From IMG/VR virus record IMGVR_UViG_3300046373_000093, positions 1 through 54,793 of that record: 54,793 nucleotides of DNA. The stretch is one strand, 5' to 3'. Below, in pieces: positions 37,881-46,413 of the stretch (position 1 is the first letter of the stretch; each line of letters starts with the position of its first letter). The position numbers and the translations under genes were made by a program. The DNA comes from a virus. The notes under the pieces are model-generated. The model did no database searches. It was not told the origin of the DNA and worked only from the letters and a program-made list of their open reading frames with translations.

Positions 37881-38147
37881 TCATCCTTTCGTTTGGGTTT
37901 GGACTGCATTGTTGTTTTGCTCTTGCGCGCGCTGCTGCGCTACCCACGCCTCACGCGCTGCCCTATTCGATGGTCGGGCGTACCGCACGCACGCCTTCGT
38001 CTTCCACGGCAGGAACGGATTGTTCAGCGGCGCCATGGTGCCTTCGTACCCCATGCAGCGGCCCAGGCCGATCTCGGCGTGCTTCGGGTATTCCTTCATC
38101 TTGAAGTGCTTGCACAGGGCGCAGATGTTGTCGGCCTGGGTGGTCAT
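37881..38147 (-). CDS. Small Cys-containing phage protein, 88 aa
   Basis: Start at 38147 overlaps the previous stop. It carries Cys-x2-Cys (ICALCKHF), then GLGRCMGYEG and KACVRYARP: four Cys that can hold a zinc or Fe-S cluster, a pattern common to short phage proteins of unknown use. The C-terminal third is polar and Gln-rich. A longer upstream frame is a shadow. Confidence 0.7.
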   Translation of the reverse strand: MTTQADNICALCKHFKMKEYPKHAEIGLGRCMGYEGTMAPLNNPFLPWKTKACVRYARPSNRAAREAWVAQQRAQEQNNNAVQTQTKG

Positions 38148-38773
38148 GCGGCGCTCCCTGGCAACTGCGGCGGGCGGCTGGCGGCGATCTTCGGCGGCAC
38201 GGCCGCCTGCCCTCCCTCGATCACCTGGCGTGCGAGTGCGGCATTGCCCACCAGTCGTACGCACGGGCCGCCCAACTGCTTCGCCTGGTTGTGCGTGGTG
38301 GCAGCGCCCAGCAAGTACCGCGGGTAATCCGGCACCGCACCGGCGATCTTGAAGCCGCGGTAGCGCGTGATGAACTCCTTGGCGACGAACGGCCAGTTCT
38401 GATCCTCGTGGGAGCAGACCCGCACCCATCCACCCATGTCGGCCAGCACGCGGTGAATCACCGGGTCGTCGAAGGCGACGTCGGCCCATGGCCCGATCTG
38501 CCGCACGGCACCCTCGGCCTTCGACCACGCCAGCTGCGCCTGGTCTTCCGTGCGGCCCTGCAGCACCTTCGTGACGTCGGCGATCTTCGGCATGAACTGT
38601 CCGCTGTCCGGGTTCTGGACGTGCTGCCACAGCGCTCGCTCGATCGCCTTGTAGTCGTACTGCCTCAGGCCTTCCCAGTACAGGCCGATGGACGTCATGG
38701 ACAATTCGAAGCGGTAGTAATCCGCAATCCCTGTGATGAGCGTCACAAATTTTTCTTCATCTTCAAGCTGCAT
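38144..38773 (-). CDS. DUF6475-like replication-associated protein, 209 aa
   Basis: Residues 1-60 match the pattern F-V-T-L-I-T-G-I-A-D-Y-Y, then YWEGLRQYDYKAIERALWQHVQNPDSGQFMPK, characteristic of DUF6475 proteins that lie beside phage replication initiators. The rest is a helical region and a Pro-rich end. It is coupled to the O-like gene (11-base overlap), so both probably act at the phage origin. Confidence 0.78.
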   Translation of the reverse strand: MQLEDEEKFVTLITGIADYYRFELSMTSIGLYWEGLRQYDYKAIERALWQHVQNPDSGQFMPKIADVTKVLQGRTEDQAQLAWSKAEGAVRQIGPWADVAFDDPVIHRVLADMGGWVRVCSHEDQNWPFVAKEFITRYRGFKIAGAVPDYPRYLLGAATTHNQAKQLGGPCVRLVGNAALARQVIEGGQAAVPPKIAASRPPQLPGSAA

Positions 38774-39272
38774 TGCGACGTCCCTCCAACCAGCGCATGG
38801 CGTTCTGCGCCGTTGCTTGCCCTTGTTTCCCGAGCTGCTTCGGCTCGGCCTGCTGGCTCGACAGTTCGGCGCGGCGCCGCTGCATCACCAGCGTGTCCCA
38901 TTGCTTGCGCAGCTTGACCGGCGACTGGATGTTCGCGCACCAAAATGAGTCCTGCTGCGCCCATCGGAACAGGCCGCCGATCTCCTTTCGCGTACGGCCG
39001 TCGCACTCGCGCATGAGGCGAACATCGCGCGCCCAAGTCGTGAAGTTCGGGCCCTTGGCGGTCGGATTCACGGCACGCAGAACGTCGAACATCCAGCGGG
39101 CGCACTCCTCGTCCTCTTTGTCGCCCGGCTTCTGCTCACGCTTCTCCTTTGTTGGCACGAGCTGCACTGGGATGCTTTCGGCGGCATCCAGCAACGCCAG
39201 CAGCGTGGCCGAGTCGACGGTTACGGCCGGCAGCGACTGCGCGGCCTGGCGGAGGGCTTCGCGGCTAAGCAT
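38763..39272 (-). CDS. Phage replication protein (O/primosome-like), 169 aa
   Basis: An N-terminal helix region (1-55) is followed by EECARWMFDVLRAVNPTAKGPNFTTWARDVRLMRECDG in two segments, then RKEIGGLFRWAQQDSFWCANIQSP and KLRKQWD. This text is typical of replication initiators or helicase loaders of Burkholderiales phages. No own helicase or polymerase is present, so host DnaB and Pol III are presumably recruited. Confidence 0.75.
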   Translation of the reverse strand: MLSREALRQAAQSLPAVTVDSATLLALLDAAESIPVQLVPTKEKREQKPGDKEDEECARWMFDVLRAVNPTAKGPNFTTWARDVRLMRECDGRTRKEIGGLFRWAQQDSFWCANIQSPVKLRKQWDTLVMQRRRAELSSQQAEPKQLGKQGQATAQNAMRWLEGRRNAA

Positions 39273-39990
39273 GGGCGGCCTCCTCGCGCTGCTTCAGCTG
39301 CCACTTCGCCAACTCGCCGGCGACCCACTCCACGCCCTTGGAAGTGAACTTGGCCGTGCTGTAGGCGTGACCGCTGATCTGCGCGGTGCCAGCCCGCACC
39401 TCGAACCGGCCGGCCTCGATGTGCTGAGCATGCGCCGTCCATTCGCCGTTCAGGACGTACATGATCTTGGTGGCTCGCAGGAACTCGCGGAACTCCGGCT
39501 CCTTGACTTTTAGGAGCTTCGCCACCTGACGGAAGGTCATCAGACCAGTGGATTCCACGTAGCGGCCGACGAACTCGACGGCCGGTGCCGCGGCGGCGAG
39601 TTGCTCGGCCTGCGCCGTGATCACATCCTGCTGGTCAGCGGCCAAGCGCAGCGCCTCGGCGAAGGTGCGCGGCAGGGCCGGCACCGGCACCGGCGGCGCA
39701 CCGCGCTCCAGCTCTTGCCAGCGGTCGATGATCCGCGCACGCAGGTCGGCGTTATATCCCGAGACGACCACCAGCGTGTCGCGGAACGACAGCAGGAACT
39801 CGCTGTAGGTCTGGCCGTTCTGCGGGTGGTGGTAAGGGGTCTCGTTTCCAGCAATGACACCCTCAGCGATGAGGCGCCGTATGGTTTTCAGAACATTGTC
39901 GTGCGAGCTCCTGGTCAACTCAGCAATCTCGCGGCTCGACATCGTGACGTCGGCGCCGACGGTGGTTTGCAATGCAAGAATGCTTCCCAT
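39265..39990 (-). CDS. Rha/KilAC-type antirepressor, 241 aa
   Basis: Residues 12-90 are a pRha domain (MSSREIAELTRSSHDNVLKTIRRL, then FLLSFRDTLVVVSGYNADLRARIIDRWQELE), and 135-225 a KilA-C/ANT-type DNA-binding region (FRQVAKLLKVKEPEFREFL, STAKFTSKG). Such proteins regulate phage development, often by opposing repressors. The ATG at 39990 has AAAGGA upstream. In this genome it lies at the head of the replication genes. Confidence 0.85.
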   Translation of the reverse strand: MGSILALQTTVGADVTMSSREIAELTRSSHDNVLKTIRRLIAEGVIAGNETPYHHPQNGQTYSEFLLSFRDTLVVVSGYNADLRARIIDRWQELERGAPPVPVPALPRTFAEALRLAADQQDVITAQAEQLAAAAPAVEFVGRYVESTGLMTFRQVAKLLKVKEPEFREFLRATKIMYVLNGEWTAHAQHIEAGRFEVRAGTAQISGHAYSTAKFTSKGVEWVAGELAKWQLKQREEAAHA

Positions 39991-40004
39991 GTCATTCCTT
40001 TCAA

Positions 40005-40685
40005 TCACAGCCCGAGGGCCGCAAAGATTCCTTGTTTCTTCTTCGTCACTTTTTGCAGGACGTACCGCGTGCGGCGCTTGATGTTGCGGTCCTCTCGGTA
40101 TGCCGGACTCTTCTGCAGTCGCGCGTGGCGGGCTGCCTTGCCCTCGACCGGCTTGCGCTTGTCCTTCTTCACGCCCACCGCGTAGACCGGCGTCCAGTCG
40201 CCGCCAGAGGTACCGCCGTGTACCTCCGAAGGGTGGCGCCAGTCGATGATGTACAGCTGGCGGTTGTCGGGCCGGCGCAGTTCGGTCACATACCGGCCGG
40301 CGGCATGGGTCACCATGTGCATGCATTTCGCCAGCTCGTGCCGAGTGCGCGGCCTCTCGGTAAGCAGCTTCAGGACTTGCTGCCGGCGCGCTACCGCGCT
40401 GACCTTCGGCGCCGGGCACGAGAGTGGAACGTATTCGACGTCTGGCTTGTCGCCCGCAGCAAAGATCGGAGCCGGCCGGCCGTGCCGCTGCTCGTGGCCG
40501 CAGATGAACACCTGGCGCGGCGCGGTGCGCAGCCGGTCCAGGTATCTCCTGGCGTTCTTCTGCCCCATGCCGAGGGCGGCGCACAGCTGGGTGATGGTCT
40601 TCGGTGCGGCGGTCAGGCTTTCGATGATCAGCGTTCTCTGCTGGATGCCGCGCTCGCGCAGGACGTTGGGGCTACGTTGTTTCAT
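40005..40685 (-). CDS. Double winged-helix DNA-binding protein, 226 aa
   Basis: Two similar halves: residues 12-60 (RTLIIESLTAAPKTITQLCAALGMGQKNARRYLDRL) and 105-150 (QQVLKLLTERPRTRHELAKCMHMVTHAAGRYVTEL) each look like a winged helix, with beta wings following. The last 60 residues are very basic. It would bind DNA as a pseudo-dimer. GAGGAGAG precedes the ATG. A role at the phage origin or as regulator is inferred from its neighbours. Confidence 0.7.
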   Translation of the reverse strand: MKQRSPNVLRERGIQQRTLIIESLTAAPKTITQLCAALGMGQKNARRYLDRLRTAPRQVFICGHEQRHGRPAPIFAAGDKPDVEYVPLSCPAPKVSAVARRQQVLKLLTERPRTRHELAKCMHMVTHAAGRYVTELRRPDNRQLYIIDWRHPSEVHGGTSGGDWTPVYAVGVKKDKRKPVEGKAARHARLQKSPAYREDRNIKRRTRYVLQKVTKKKQGIFAALGL

Positions 40686-40701
40686 GCTGCCTCTCCTCGC
40701 T

Positions 40702-40881
40702 TTAGATAAACGCAGCCCAGATGGGATGGCCGGCAACGACGCGCCCGACCAGCAAACAGCCAAATGCAAGTAGGGCCTCGTCCAGGTGAAACTCCACCTT
40801 CCGCCCGCGCGCCTTTATCACCTTGCGGACCAGGTAGACAGTGGCGCCCAGCATCATCAACTCACCAATCGTCACGTGCAT
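40702..40881 (-). CDS. Small membrane protein, 59 aa
   Basis: Two short hydrophobic stretches (residues 5-18 and 35-58, the latter LLAFGCLLVGRVVAGHPIWAAF) flank a basic loop. The ATG lies inside the end of the Ref-like gene, a 10-base overlap. Unknown function. Confidence 0.55.
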   Translation of the reverse strand: MHVTIGELMMLGATVYLVRKVIKARGRKVEFHLDEALLAFGCLLVGRVVAGHPIWAAFI

Positions 40882-41411
40882 TTTTCGATTTCCTCGTTAA
40901 TATTTGCGGCGCAGTCAATCATGGCCATGCACTCGGCCAGCAACTCCCGCTCGGTGCCGTACCGCGCCTGGAAGGGTTTCTTCCGCCCGTGCAGGCTGAT
41001 CCGGCGGCGTGGGTCGGTGTCGTCCTGCAAATGGTGCGGGCCGCACAGCGGCAAGACCAAGAAGTGCGCGCCCGGCTTGGTTCGGCCGTCGACGTGGTGA
41101 AGGCTGATCGCACGGTTCGTCCAGCCGTCCTTGAGGCAGGCAATACACGGCAGCTTGCCCATGCGGTCCATGAAGCGGCTTTCCTCGGCGGTCGGTGGGC
41201 GACCCTTCATCCCGCGCGACTTCATCGGCTTGATCTGCTTCGCCGGCTTAGCTTCACGATCGCGCGTGACCTTGGCCTGAACCGCGGCGACGCGCAGCAT
41301 GCCGGCGCCGGCGGCCGGGGTCTTGCTGCTGGCGTGCGAGAATCCGGTCTGGCGCATTGGGGTCTTGCGCTGCAGGGGCTTGCCGGGCTTGAGGGTTGAG
41401 GTGCGCATCAT
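40872..41411 (-). CDS. Ref-like HNH nuclease (RecA-dependent family), 179 aa
   Basis: A long basic N-terminal tail (residues 1-75) is followed by LPCIACLKDGW, ISLHHVDGRTKPGAHFLVLPLCGPHH, and ISLHGRKKPFQARYGTERELL. This is the P1 Ref/DUF968-like layout, a nuclease that cuts RecA-coated DNA. It may help recombination-dependent replication. The ribosome site is weak; ATG at 41408 is an alternative start. Confidence 0.78.
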   Translation of the reverse strand: MMRTSTLKPGKPLQRKTPMRQTGFSHASSKTPAAGAGMLRVAAVQAKVTRDREAKPAKQIKPMKSRGMKGRPPTAEESRFMDRMGKLPCIACLKDGWTNRAISLHHVDGRTKPGAHFLVLPLCGPHHLQDDTDPRRRISLHGRKKPFQARYGTERELLAECMAMIDCAANINEEIEKCT

Positions 41412-41443
41412 GCTACGATTACCTTTTCAATAAGGAGATCGAC

Positions 41444-41692
41444 ATGGCGAAACAGCGCTTGAGCGAAGATGCCTACATCGCGGAACTGAATCGGCAACTG
41501 CAGCTGCACCCCGACTACGCTCCAGGGATGATGTTCCTGCCCTACCCCGACGGCGCGCGCGGCGGCAACATCACTGGTGTCGCGATCGCCGGCTTCGGCT
41601 ACAACCGCGCGTACATGGACACCAACAATGCTGTGCAAAATGAATTTGACGTCGAGCCGACGTACACCGGCTTCCAGCGGGAAGTGCGATAA
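41444..41692 (+). CDS. Lone rightward gene within the leftward early operon, 82 aa
   Basis: ATG at 41444 follows AAGGAG by 7 bases. The protein has a helical N terminus (SEDAYIAELNRQLQLHPDY), a GMMFLPYPDGARGG turn and a polar C terminus. I remember similar short proteins from beta-proteobacterial prophages, with no function. Its opposite direction, own ribosome site and upstream TTGAGG/TACGAT promoter-like pair suggest an independently transcribed moron. Confidence 0.65.
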   Translation: MAKQRLSEDAYIAELNRQLQLHPDYAPGMMFLPYPDGARGGNITGVAIAGFGYNRAYMDTNNAVQNEFDVEPTYTGFQREVR

Positions 41693-41697
41693 AGCAA

Positions 41698-42315
41698 TCA
41701 TGGCATCACCCGCTTGAACTCGATCACCCACACCCAGGGGTTGGCGTCCCAGCTGCCGGCGCCGTTGATGCGCTCCCACAAGTTGCGGTAATGGTCTCGG
41801 AAGCCGAGCGCCGACATGTTGCATTTCACGCCTTCGCACTCCGCATCGTTATGGCTGATGTCCTGCAGCCGCTCGACGCGCACCGACACGATCTCCAGCA
41901 GGATGCGGCTGGCCCAGCGTGGCATGTGGATGCTCGGGCGGCTGCGCCACTGGCGGTCTGGAAACTGGTGGTCCGGGCGCTTTGCGTCTGCTGCATAGAC
42001 AATTTCTCGCGATCCGCTCCAGTAGTAATCCTCATACTCGGCCTCCGGCCATCCCGGCGCGCACCACATTCCGCGCTGATGCCAGCTCTCGCGCACCCAT
42101 AAGCGGTGACCAGGCTCGCCATACGGGCAGAGCCCGGCCACCAATGGCGAGTGGATTGATGTTGTGGCTTTCTTCGTGGCGATCACCATGCCATCGCCGA
42201 TGAACTGGCGATCGTAGGTCGGCTGGACTTTGCAAACACTCCGCGTCTGTATCTTGCTGCCGTCGAGCAGCGCGCGCACCATCGGGCCGTTGAACAGGAT
42301 TGGGCGCTCTTTCAT
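41698..42315 (-). CDS. ASCH-like phage protein, 205 aa
   Basis: Start at 42315 by ATGA overlap. The text KERPILFNGPMVRALLDGSKIQTR opens like ASCH/YqfB RNA-binding-type proteins; RLWVRESWHQRG and MPRWASRILLEIVSVRVERLQDIS follow, then FRDHYRNLWERINGAGSW. Proteins of this kind are common in phages beside Gp37/Gp68 genes. They may bind RNA; the exact role is unknown. Confidence 0.75.
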   Translation of the reverse strand: MKERPILFNGPMVRALLDGSKIQTRSVCKVQPTYDRQFIGDGMVIATKKATTSIHSPLVAGLCPYGEPGHRLWVRESWHQRGMWCAPGWPEAEYEDYYWSGSREIVYAADAKRPDHQFPDRQWRSRPSIHMPRWASRILLEIVSVRVERLQDISHNDAECEGVKCNMSALGFRDHYRNLWERINGAGSWDANPWVWVIEFKRVMP

Positions 42316-43256
42316 GCGACCTCCGGGAAGCCATCGTGCTGCACGCCGTCGAGCAGGCGGCCGGCGGCCTTCTTGCCGGCCAGGCCCACCACCCACCCGT
42401 CAGCGGTGGTCGTCTTCTCGCGCACCGGCACGCCCTCAGCCTGGCCCAGCATGGGTAGCCACTCGCCCCATTGCTTGAACAAGAACGGCACGCCAGCCGC
42501 CGCGCACTGGTCGCGCAGGCTCCGGGCCCAGTCCGGACTCATCGGACGCGCACCAGGGCCGCTCTCGCCGCCGACGATGACCCAGTCCAGCGCCGGCAGG
42601 TCCGGGGACGGATTGCCATCGTCGTCCTCGCAGCCAGTGGAACCCGTCAGCGGGTAGATCTCGCGGTATCCATCGATGTCGATGCGCGTTAAGTCGACCG
42701 GACCCAGAAGTGGCTCCATGCTGAGGAACCGGCGGCGTGCCGGTATGGCCAGCAGCTTTGGGATGTCGCGGTCGGCCTCGGCCTGGTTGACGATCGTGGC
42801 TCCCAGCCAGACGTTGGGCGGCGGCGGCTTATGGATGCAGCCGATCATGCCCATTGCCGCCTGCGACATCGCGCGCGCATTACCGATGCGTTTGGTCAGC
42901 AGCAGCCAGTCGAGATTCGGCGTGGCATCGATCAATCGGAACAGGTCCACGCGCCACTGTGGATCGACCGCGTTATCGAACACATCGGCCAGGCTGGCGC
43001 AGAACACGCGCTGCCGGCGGCCGTGCTTGGCGAAGAACTCAGCGTGCGCGGAGTTCCAGGCCAGCGGCTTGCGCCAGTTCGCGGCGCTCGTGCGGCGCCG
43101 CAGCGCTCCCGGGCCCCAGTTCACGGCCTGGCCACCACCGAAGCGCGCGTTGCGGGTTTCGGCATAGCAGTGGTCGCAGCCCGGGCCAACCTTCTGACAG
43201 CCCTCCCACGGATTGAACGTATGGTCGGTCCACTCGATTTTGCTGTTCTCGCTCAT
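42312..43256 (-). CDS. Gp37/Gp68 family (DUF5131) protein
   Basis: A 314-residue protein with a Cys cluster NPWEGCQKVGPGCDHCYAE (C-x6-C-x2-C) near residue 17, a TIM-barrel-like core with WLLLTKRIGNA and FLSMEPLLGPVDL, and VIVGGESGPGARPM. This is the phage Gp37/Gp68 (DUF5131) layout, related to radical-SAM barrels. The reaction is not established. The start at 43256 overlaps the previous gene. Confidence 0.88.
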   Translation of the reverse strand: MSENSKIEWTDHTFNPWEGCQKVGPGCDHCYAETRNARFGGGQAVNWGPGALRRRTSAANWRKPLAWNSAHAEFFAKHGRRQRVFCASLADVFDNAVDPQWRVDLFRLIDATPNLDWLLLTKRIGNARAMSQAAMGMIGCIHKPPPPNVWLGATIVNQAEADRDIPKLLAIPARRRFLSMEPLLGPVDLTRIDIDGYREIYPLTGSTGCEDDDGNPSPDLPALDWVIVGGESGPGARPMSPDWARSLRDQCAAAGVPFLFKQWGEWLPMLGQAEGVPVREKTTTADGWVVGLAGKKAAGRLLDGVQHDGFPEVA

Positions 43257-43636
43257 ACGACCTCCACCGGCCACACGCCAGGCTTGACGCGCACACCCAT
43301 CTTCATCAGCGCTTGCGCGGTGTCGTACTGCGCCTGCCAGGCGGTTACAGGCTGGCGGCGCTCGACTGGCGGCGCATTGAAAAGAGCCATGATTGCGTCC
43401 TCGCCGGTGGTGGGCGGGCGCTTGCGGCGCAGGAAGAACGGGCGCTGAGCGGTTACATCACCATCCGCCCATTGAACCAAATAGGATTCAAGTAAGCGCA
43501 CTTTGCCGGATGTCGAATTGATCGACTGGCGTAGCTTGAGCGCACCAACGATTTTGCACTCCATCCCGTTTCTGTATTGGGCGTTGATGAAGTTTTGTCC
43601 GACACAGATTTCGCCAACTTTGAATTGCTCACCCAT
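43253..43636 (-). CDS. Hypothetical phage protein, 127 aa
   Basis: The first half is a beta domain (FKVGEICVGQNF, ECKIVGALKLR, YLVQWADGD) that looks like an SH3-type barrel. The second half is helical with a Pro-rich start and ends VRVKPGVWPVEVV. Start at 43636 is chosen because longer frames shadow the gene upstream. No family recognised. Confidence 0.65.
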   Translation of the reverse strand: MGEQFKVGEICVGQNFINAQYRNGMECKIVGALKLRQSINSTSGKVRLLESYLVQWADGDVTAQRPFFLRRKRPPTTGEDAIMALFNAPPVERRQPVTAWQAQYDTAQALMKMGVRVKPGVWPVEVV

Positions 43637-43638
43637 GA

Positions 43639-44028
43639 TCAGCCCCTGTGAAAAGTAGGATTCGCGCCATAGATGGCCGGCGCATCTGCGCGCGGGCCGC
43701 GGCGGTTCGGGATGTACTTCGGGCTCAAGCCCGGGCTCTTGAAGATGTCGCCGCGGTAGGCTGGCAGCGTCGGCGTACCCTCCTCCTCTTTCGGGCGGCG
43801 CCGCTCGAAATATCGCTTCGTGAACTCGGTGATGTCGATCCAGCCGGCGGCCGTCTTGCGCAGCCAGTCCACTTCGTAGGCGCGGTCGAGCTTCTTCTGG
43901 CGCGATTCCTCCGACCCAAGCTGAACCTCCTTGCACAGCGTTTCCAGTGGTTGCGGACCTTCTTTATCGATGAGCAGCGCCGCGCGGTAGATCGCGCTGG
44001 ACGGGCTCGGGATGGCTCCGTTGGTCAT
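43639..44028 (-). CDS. Winged-helix-like phage protein, 129 aa
   Basis: Residues 10-70 look like a winged helix (SAIYRAALLIDKEGPQPLETLCKEVQLG, then VDWLRKTAAGWIDITEFTKRYF). A Lys/Glu hinge and a Pro-rich tail follow. GAGGGTCG precedes the ATG. Similar genes recur in this operon and may regulate early transcription. Confidence 0.65.
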   Translation of the reverse strand: MTNGAIPSPSSAIYRAALLIDKEGPQPLETLCKEVQLGSEESRQKKLDRAYEVDWLRKTAAGWIDITEFTKRYFERRRPKEEEGTPTLPAYRGDIFKSPGLSPKYIPNRRGPRADAPAIYGANPTFHRG

Positions 44029-44141
44029 TGGTCGACCCTCCGAATGGTAAATTTTGCAAACTTGCAGCCGGCAGCATGCGGCTGACCTTGAAGTGCGCCG
44101 CGGTCGATGCAACGCGGCTCGGATTGGCGGATGTAGGTCAT
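44025..44141 (-). CDS. Microprotein, 38 aa
   Basis: ATG at 44141 with CAGGGGG upstream; ATGA overlaps with both neighbours. It is basic with two Cys (PRCIDRG, AGCKFAKF) and ends in a beta strand. Tight coupling supports expression. Confidence 0.5.
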   Translation of the reverse strand: MTYIRQSEPRCIDRGALQGQPHAAGCKFAKFTIRRVDQ

Positions 44142-44335
44142 GCGGCCCCCTGAGTGTGCCGATATGTCCAGCCTCCGCTTGGGAAGCTGTACCCACTGAA
44201 GTCAGCAGAAGATCCCGCCTCGGCATCCCAGCGCCGCTCGACAGACTCCAGCCAAATCCAGTCGCCACCGACCTCTACCGGATGCCACGCAAACCAACGA
44301 TTCCATTCGTTACAGTTGTAGGCGGGCCACCTCAT
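44138..44335 (-). CDS. Trp-rich small protein, 65 aa
   Basis: Start at 44335 overlaps the stop of the PAPS-reductase-like gene. It has seven Trp within the first 50 residues (EWNRWFAWHPVEVGGDWIW), giving a compact beta fold. Function unknown. Confidence 0.6.
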   Translation of the reverse strand: MRWPAYNCNEWNRWFAWHPVEVGGDWIWLESVERRWDAEAGSSADFSGYSFPSGGWTYRHTQGAA

Positions 44336-45105
44336 CCAAGCATCTCCTTCTCGGCCAATTCGCAGAAAATCCCGCATTCGACTTCGCTCTCAGTCGGGTA
44401 ATCGCCAGCATCAGGTGGCAACTCATCCAGGAAAATTCGTTTTCCCTGAAACTTCACGAGACGAACCCCAAGGGCGCGAGACTGGCGTACACGCTCCTGG
44501 AACACGCGCGGGAAATCGACACGAATCTTGTTGAAGTAGCCCGCGCCGCCCTTCCAGCAACCCTTGCAGTTGTTGTTGCGGTAGCCCATGGCGTACATGC
44601 GTGGAATAGGGATGCCGGCGCGCTGCAGCATCGCTTTGCAGTCGGACTTCATCAGCCCCTTGTCGACTAGGATCGGCCATAGGTTGACGTAGTTGTTGGC
44701 GTCGATGAAGTCGTCGACTCGACCTTGCTCTTCGGCGGTGTAGCCGAAAACTTGGACATCGCCAGGCTTCTCGAATCGGTAGCGAACCTCCTTCTTCAGA
44801 ACGCGAGTGCACGCCGCGCCGTGCGGCCCCGACATGTAACGCTCGATGCGGGCCACTTCGTCCAACGTCGCCACTCCACCCTCGCCGCGGTACTTCTCGG
44901 CAGTCAGGATCATGATCGGCACACCAAACCAGGCTTCACACTCTCGGCCGAACCGGTTGTTGTCCTCATCCTCATCAGCAATTGCAATCCGCACAACGAC
45001 TAGCGGCAATGGGGTCGCACTACGCGCGTTCTCTTCAATTGCTAGCTTGGTAGCGACGGCCGACGCGGCGCCGCACGAAAACCAGCAGACGATTCGAGCG
45101 CTCAT
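44332..45105 (-). CDS. PAPS reductase / DndC-like ATP pyrophosphatase
   Basis: A 257-residue protein. The N-terminal strand leads to FSCGAASA, the PP-loop of adenine nucleotide alpha hydrolases; RIAIADEDEDNNRF and a middle GPHGAACTRVLKK follow, and Cys pairs occur near residue 182 (NCKGCWKGG). The family includes PAPS reductases and DndC. Phage members may modify nucleotides or supply sulphur chemistry. Coupled to both neighbours by ATGA. Confidence 0.85.
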   Translation of the reverse strand: MSARIVCWFSCGAASAVATKLAIEENARSATPLPLVVVRIAIADEDEDNNRFGRECEAWFGVPIMILTAEKYRGEGGVATLDEVARIERYMSGPHGAACTRVLKKEVRYRFEKPGDVQVFGYTAEEQGRVDDFIDANNYVNLWPILVDKGLMKSDCKAMLQRAGIPIPRMYAMGYRNNNCKGCWKGGAGYFNKIRVDFPRVFQERVRQSRALGVRLVKFQGKRIFLDELPPDAGDYPTESEVECGIFCELAEKEMLG

Positions 45106-45557
45106 GCTCGCGACTCCATAGCAACCGCGCCGGCGCCGAAGAATGCGGCAACCAGCGGATCCCTGGCGGGCTTAGCCCGGCTGACGCGGATCGCGTAGTG
45201 CTCGTCGTCCTCCAGGATGTGGAAGTGGCGGCGCGGGTCGCGAGCAGCGATCGCTTGCGGGGTGCGTGAAGCGGTCACCGGCCGGGCCGGCGCCTGGGTG
45301 GCGAGTTCAGCGAGGTATGCATCGACCTGGTCGACGCTCATGGCGAGGCGGATCATCGTCTCGGCGCCGGCCGGCACCTGCTTGACGCGGGATGCCAGGT
45401 CGGCGAGGTACTTGCGCACGCCCGACGGACCCATCTCGAGCAGGTCGCCGATCTCGTCGCGCGACATCGGGCCGGCCTGCAGCGCGGTGATCAGGGTGCG
45501 GATCTTCTCCAGGCGCTCGGCTGTGCGGGCGTGGGGGGCGTTGGTGACGCAGGTCAT
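45102..45557 (-). CDS. Winged-helix DNA-binding phage protein, 151 aa
   Basis: Residues 13-75 (AERLEKIRTLITALQAGPMSRDEIGDLLEMGPSGVRKYLADL) are a clear winged helix of the kind used to sense promoter DNA. The C-terminal half has a short beta part (HFHILEDDEHYAIRVSR). It may regulate early genes. Start at 45557 by overlap. Confidence 0.7.
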   Translation of the reverse strand: MTCVTNAPHARTAERLEKIRTLITALQAGPMSRDEIGDLLEMGPSGVRKYLADLASRVKQVPAGAETMIRLAMSVDQVDAYLAELATQAPARPVTASRTPQAIAARDPRRHFHILEDDEHYAIRVSRAKPARDPLVAAFFGAGAVAMESRA

Positions 45558-45886
45558 GCTGACACTCCGCCGGTGCGACGCACCCATACCCAGGCCGGCC
45601 CATCTTCGGTATCCGTGATCATCAGCGTGAACCAGCCATCGCCGGCAGGCGGTGCGGGATTCCACAGCGCGCAGCTGGCCGACTCCTCGTCGAAGTAGGC
45701 GATGTAGGCCGGATGGTCGATGGCCTCCCATTCGAGGTAGTCTTGGGTGACCTCCAGGCCCTGAGCTTCTAGCCATGCCTTCCATTCGGCATCCTGCCCC
45801 TCGTCGAGTTCCGGCATGCCGGGGTGATACCAGTGTCCATCCTTGTCGCGCTGCACCTGCAGCGGCTGAATCAGTGCGGCGTTCAT
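45554..45886 (-). CDS. Hypothetical acidic phage protein, 110 aa
   Basis: Acidic and Trp-rich (GHWYHPGMPELDEGQDAEW, ASCALWNPAPPAGDGWFTL). Predicted mixed alpha/beta. Coupled by 4-base overlaps on both sides. It could mimic DNA, but nothing firm can be said. Confidence 0.65.
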   Translation of the reverse strand: MNAALIQPLQVQRDKDGHWYHPGMPELDEGQDAEWKAWLEAQGLEVTQDYLEWEAIDHPAYIAYFDEESASCALWNPAPPAGDGWFTLMITDTEDGPAWVWVRRTGGVSA

Positions 45887-46413
45887 TGTTCACCGCCGAT
45901 CATGGCGCGCGCAGCCGCACCCAGGTCGAGATCCGTGACGCTGTGGCGGCGGATGTTCTGGACGCCCAGGAAGTCCGGCGGGCACGCAAGCGCGATAAAT
46001 CCCCACACTGCTGCGCTGAGCAGGTCTTTCTGCTTGGGTGTGATGTTTGGGTAACCATCGGCCGCGTCACCGGCGAGCGCAGTGGCGCGCTGGCTCATGA
46101 GGACCAGGATGTCGTCGGCGCTGATCAGGTCGCTCAGCTTGATCGCCTTCTTCTCGCCGACGTAGACGATGTCGCCGGCGCGCAGCCAGTCGTTCGCGAT
46201 GATCAGGTTCGACAGGGTCTCAGCCTCGAAGCCCTCGTTCACGGTCGACCAGCACTGCACCGGCGCGGCCGAGGCGGTTGCTGCGGCCGCGTCGGTGCCG
46301 AGGCCGGTCCGCACGTAGCCCCAGTGTGCGGAGCGCGCTGCGAACCCGCCAGCCGTGGACGAAGACTGCTCTTCACCGGCGTGCGACGTCGGCGTGATTT
46401 TTTCTGCTAACAT
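45883..46413 (-). CDS. Hypothetical phage protein, 176 aa
   Basis: ATG at 46413 follows AGAGG by 5 bases. The centre (EAETLSNLIIANDWLRAGDIVYVGEKKAIKLSDLISADD) alternates helices and strands, and the end is helical with a Cys-Pro. No family recognised. A hairpin lies just upstream. Confidence 0.6.
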   Translation of the reverse strand: MLAEKITPTSHAGEEQSSSTAGGFAARSAHWGYVRTGLGTDAAAATASAAPVQCWSTVNEGFEAETLSNLIIANDWLRAGDIVYVGEKKAIKLSDLISADDILVLMSQRATALAGDAADGYPNITPKQKDLLSAAVWGFIALACPPDFLGVQNIRRHSVTDLDLGAAARAMIGGEQ

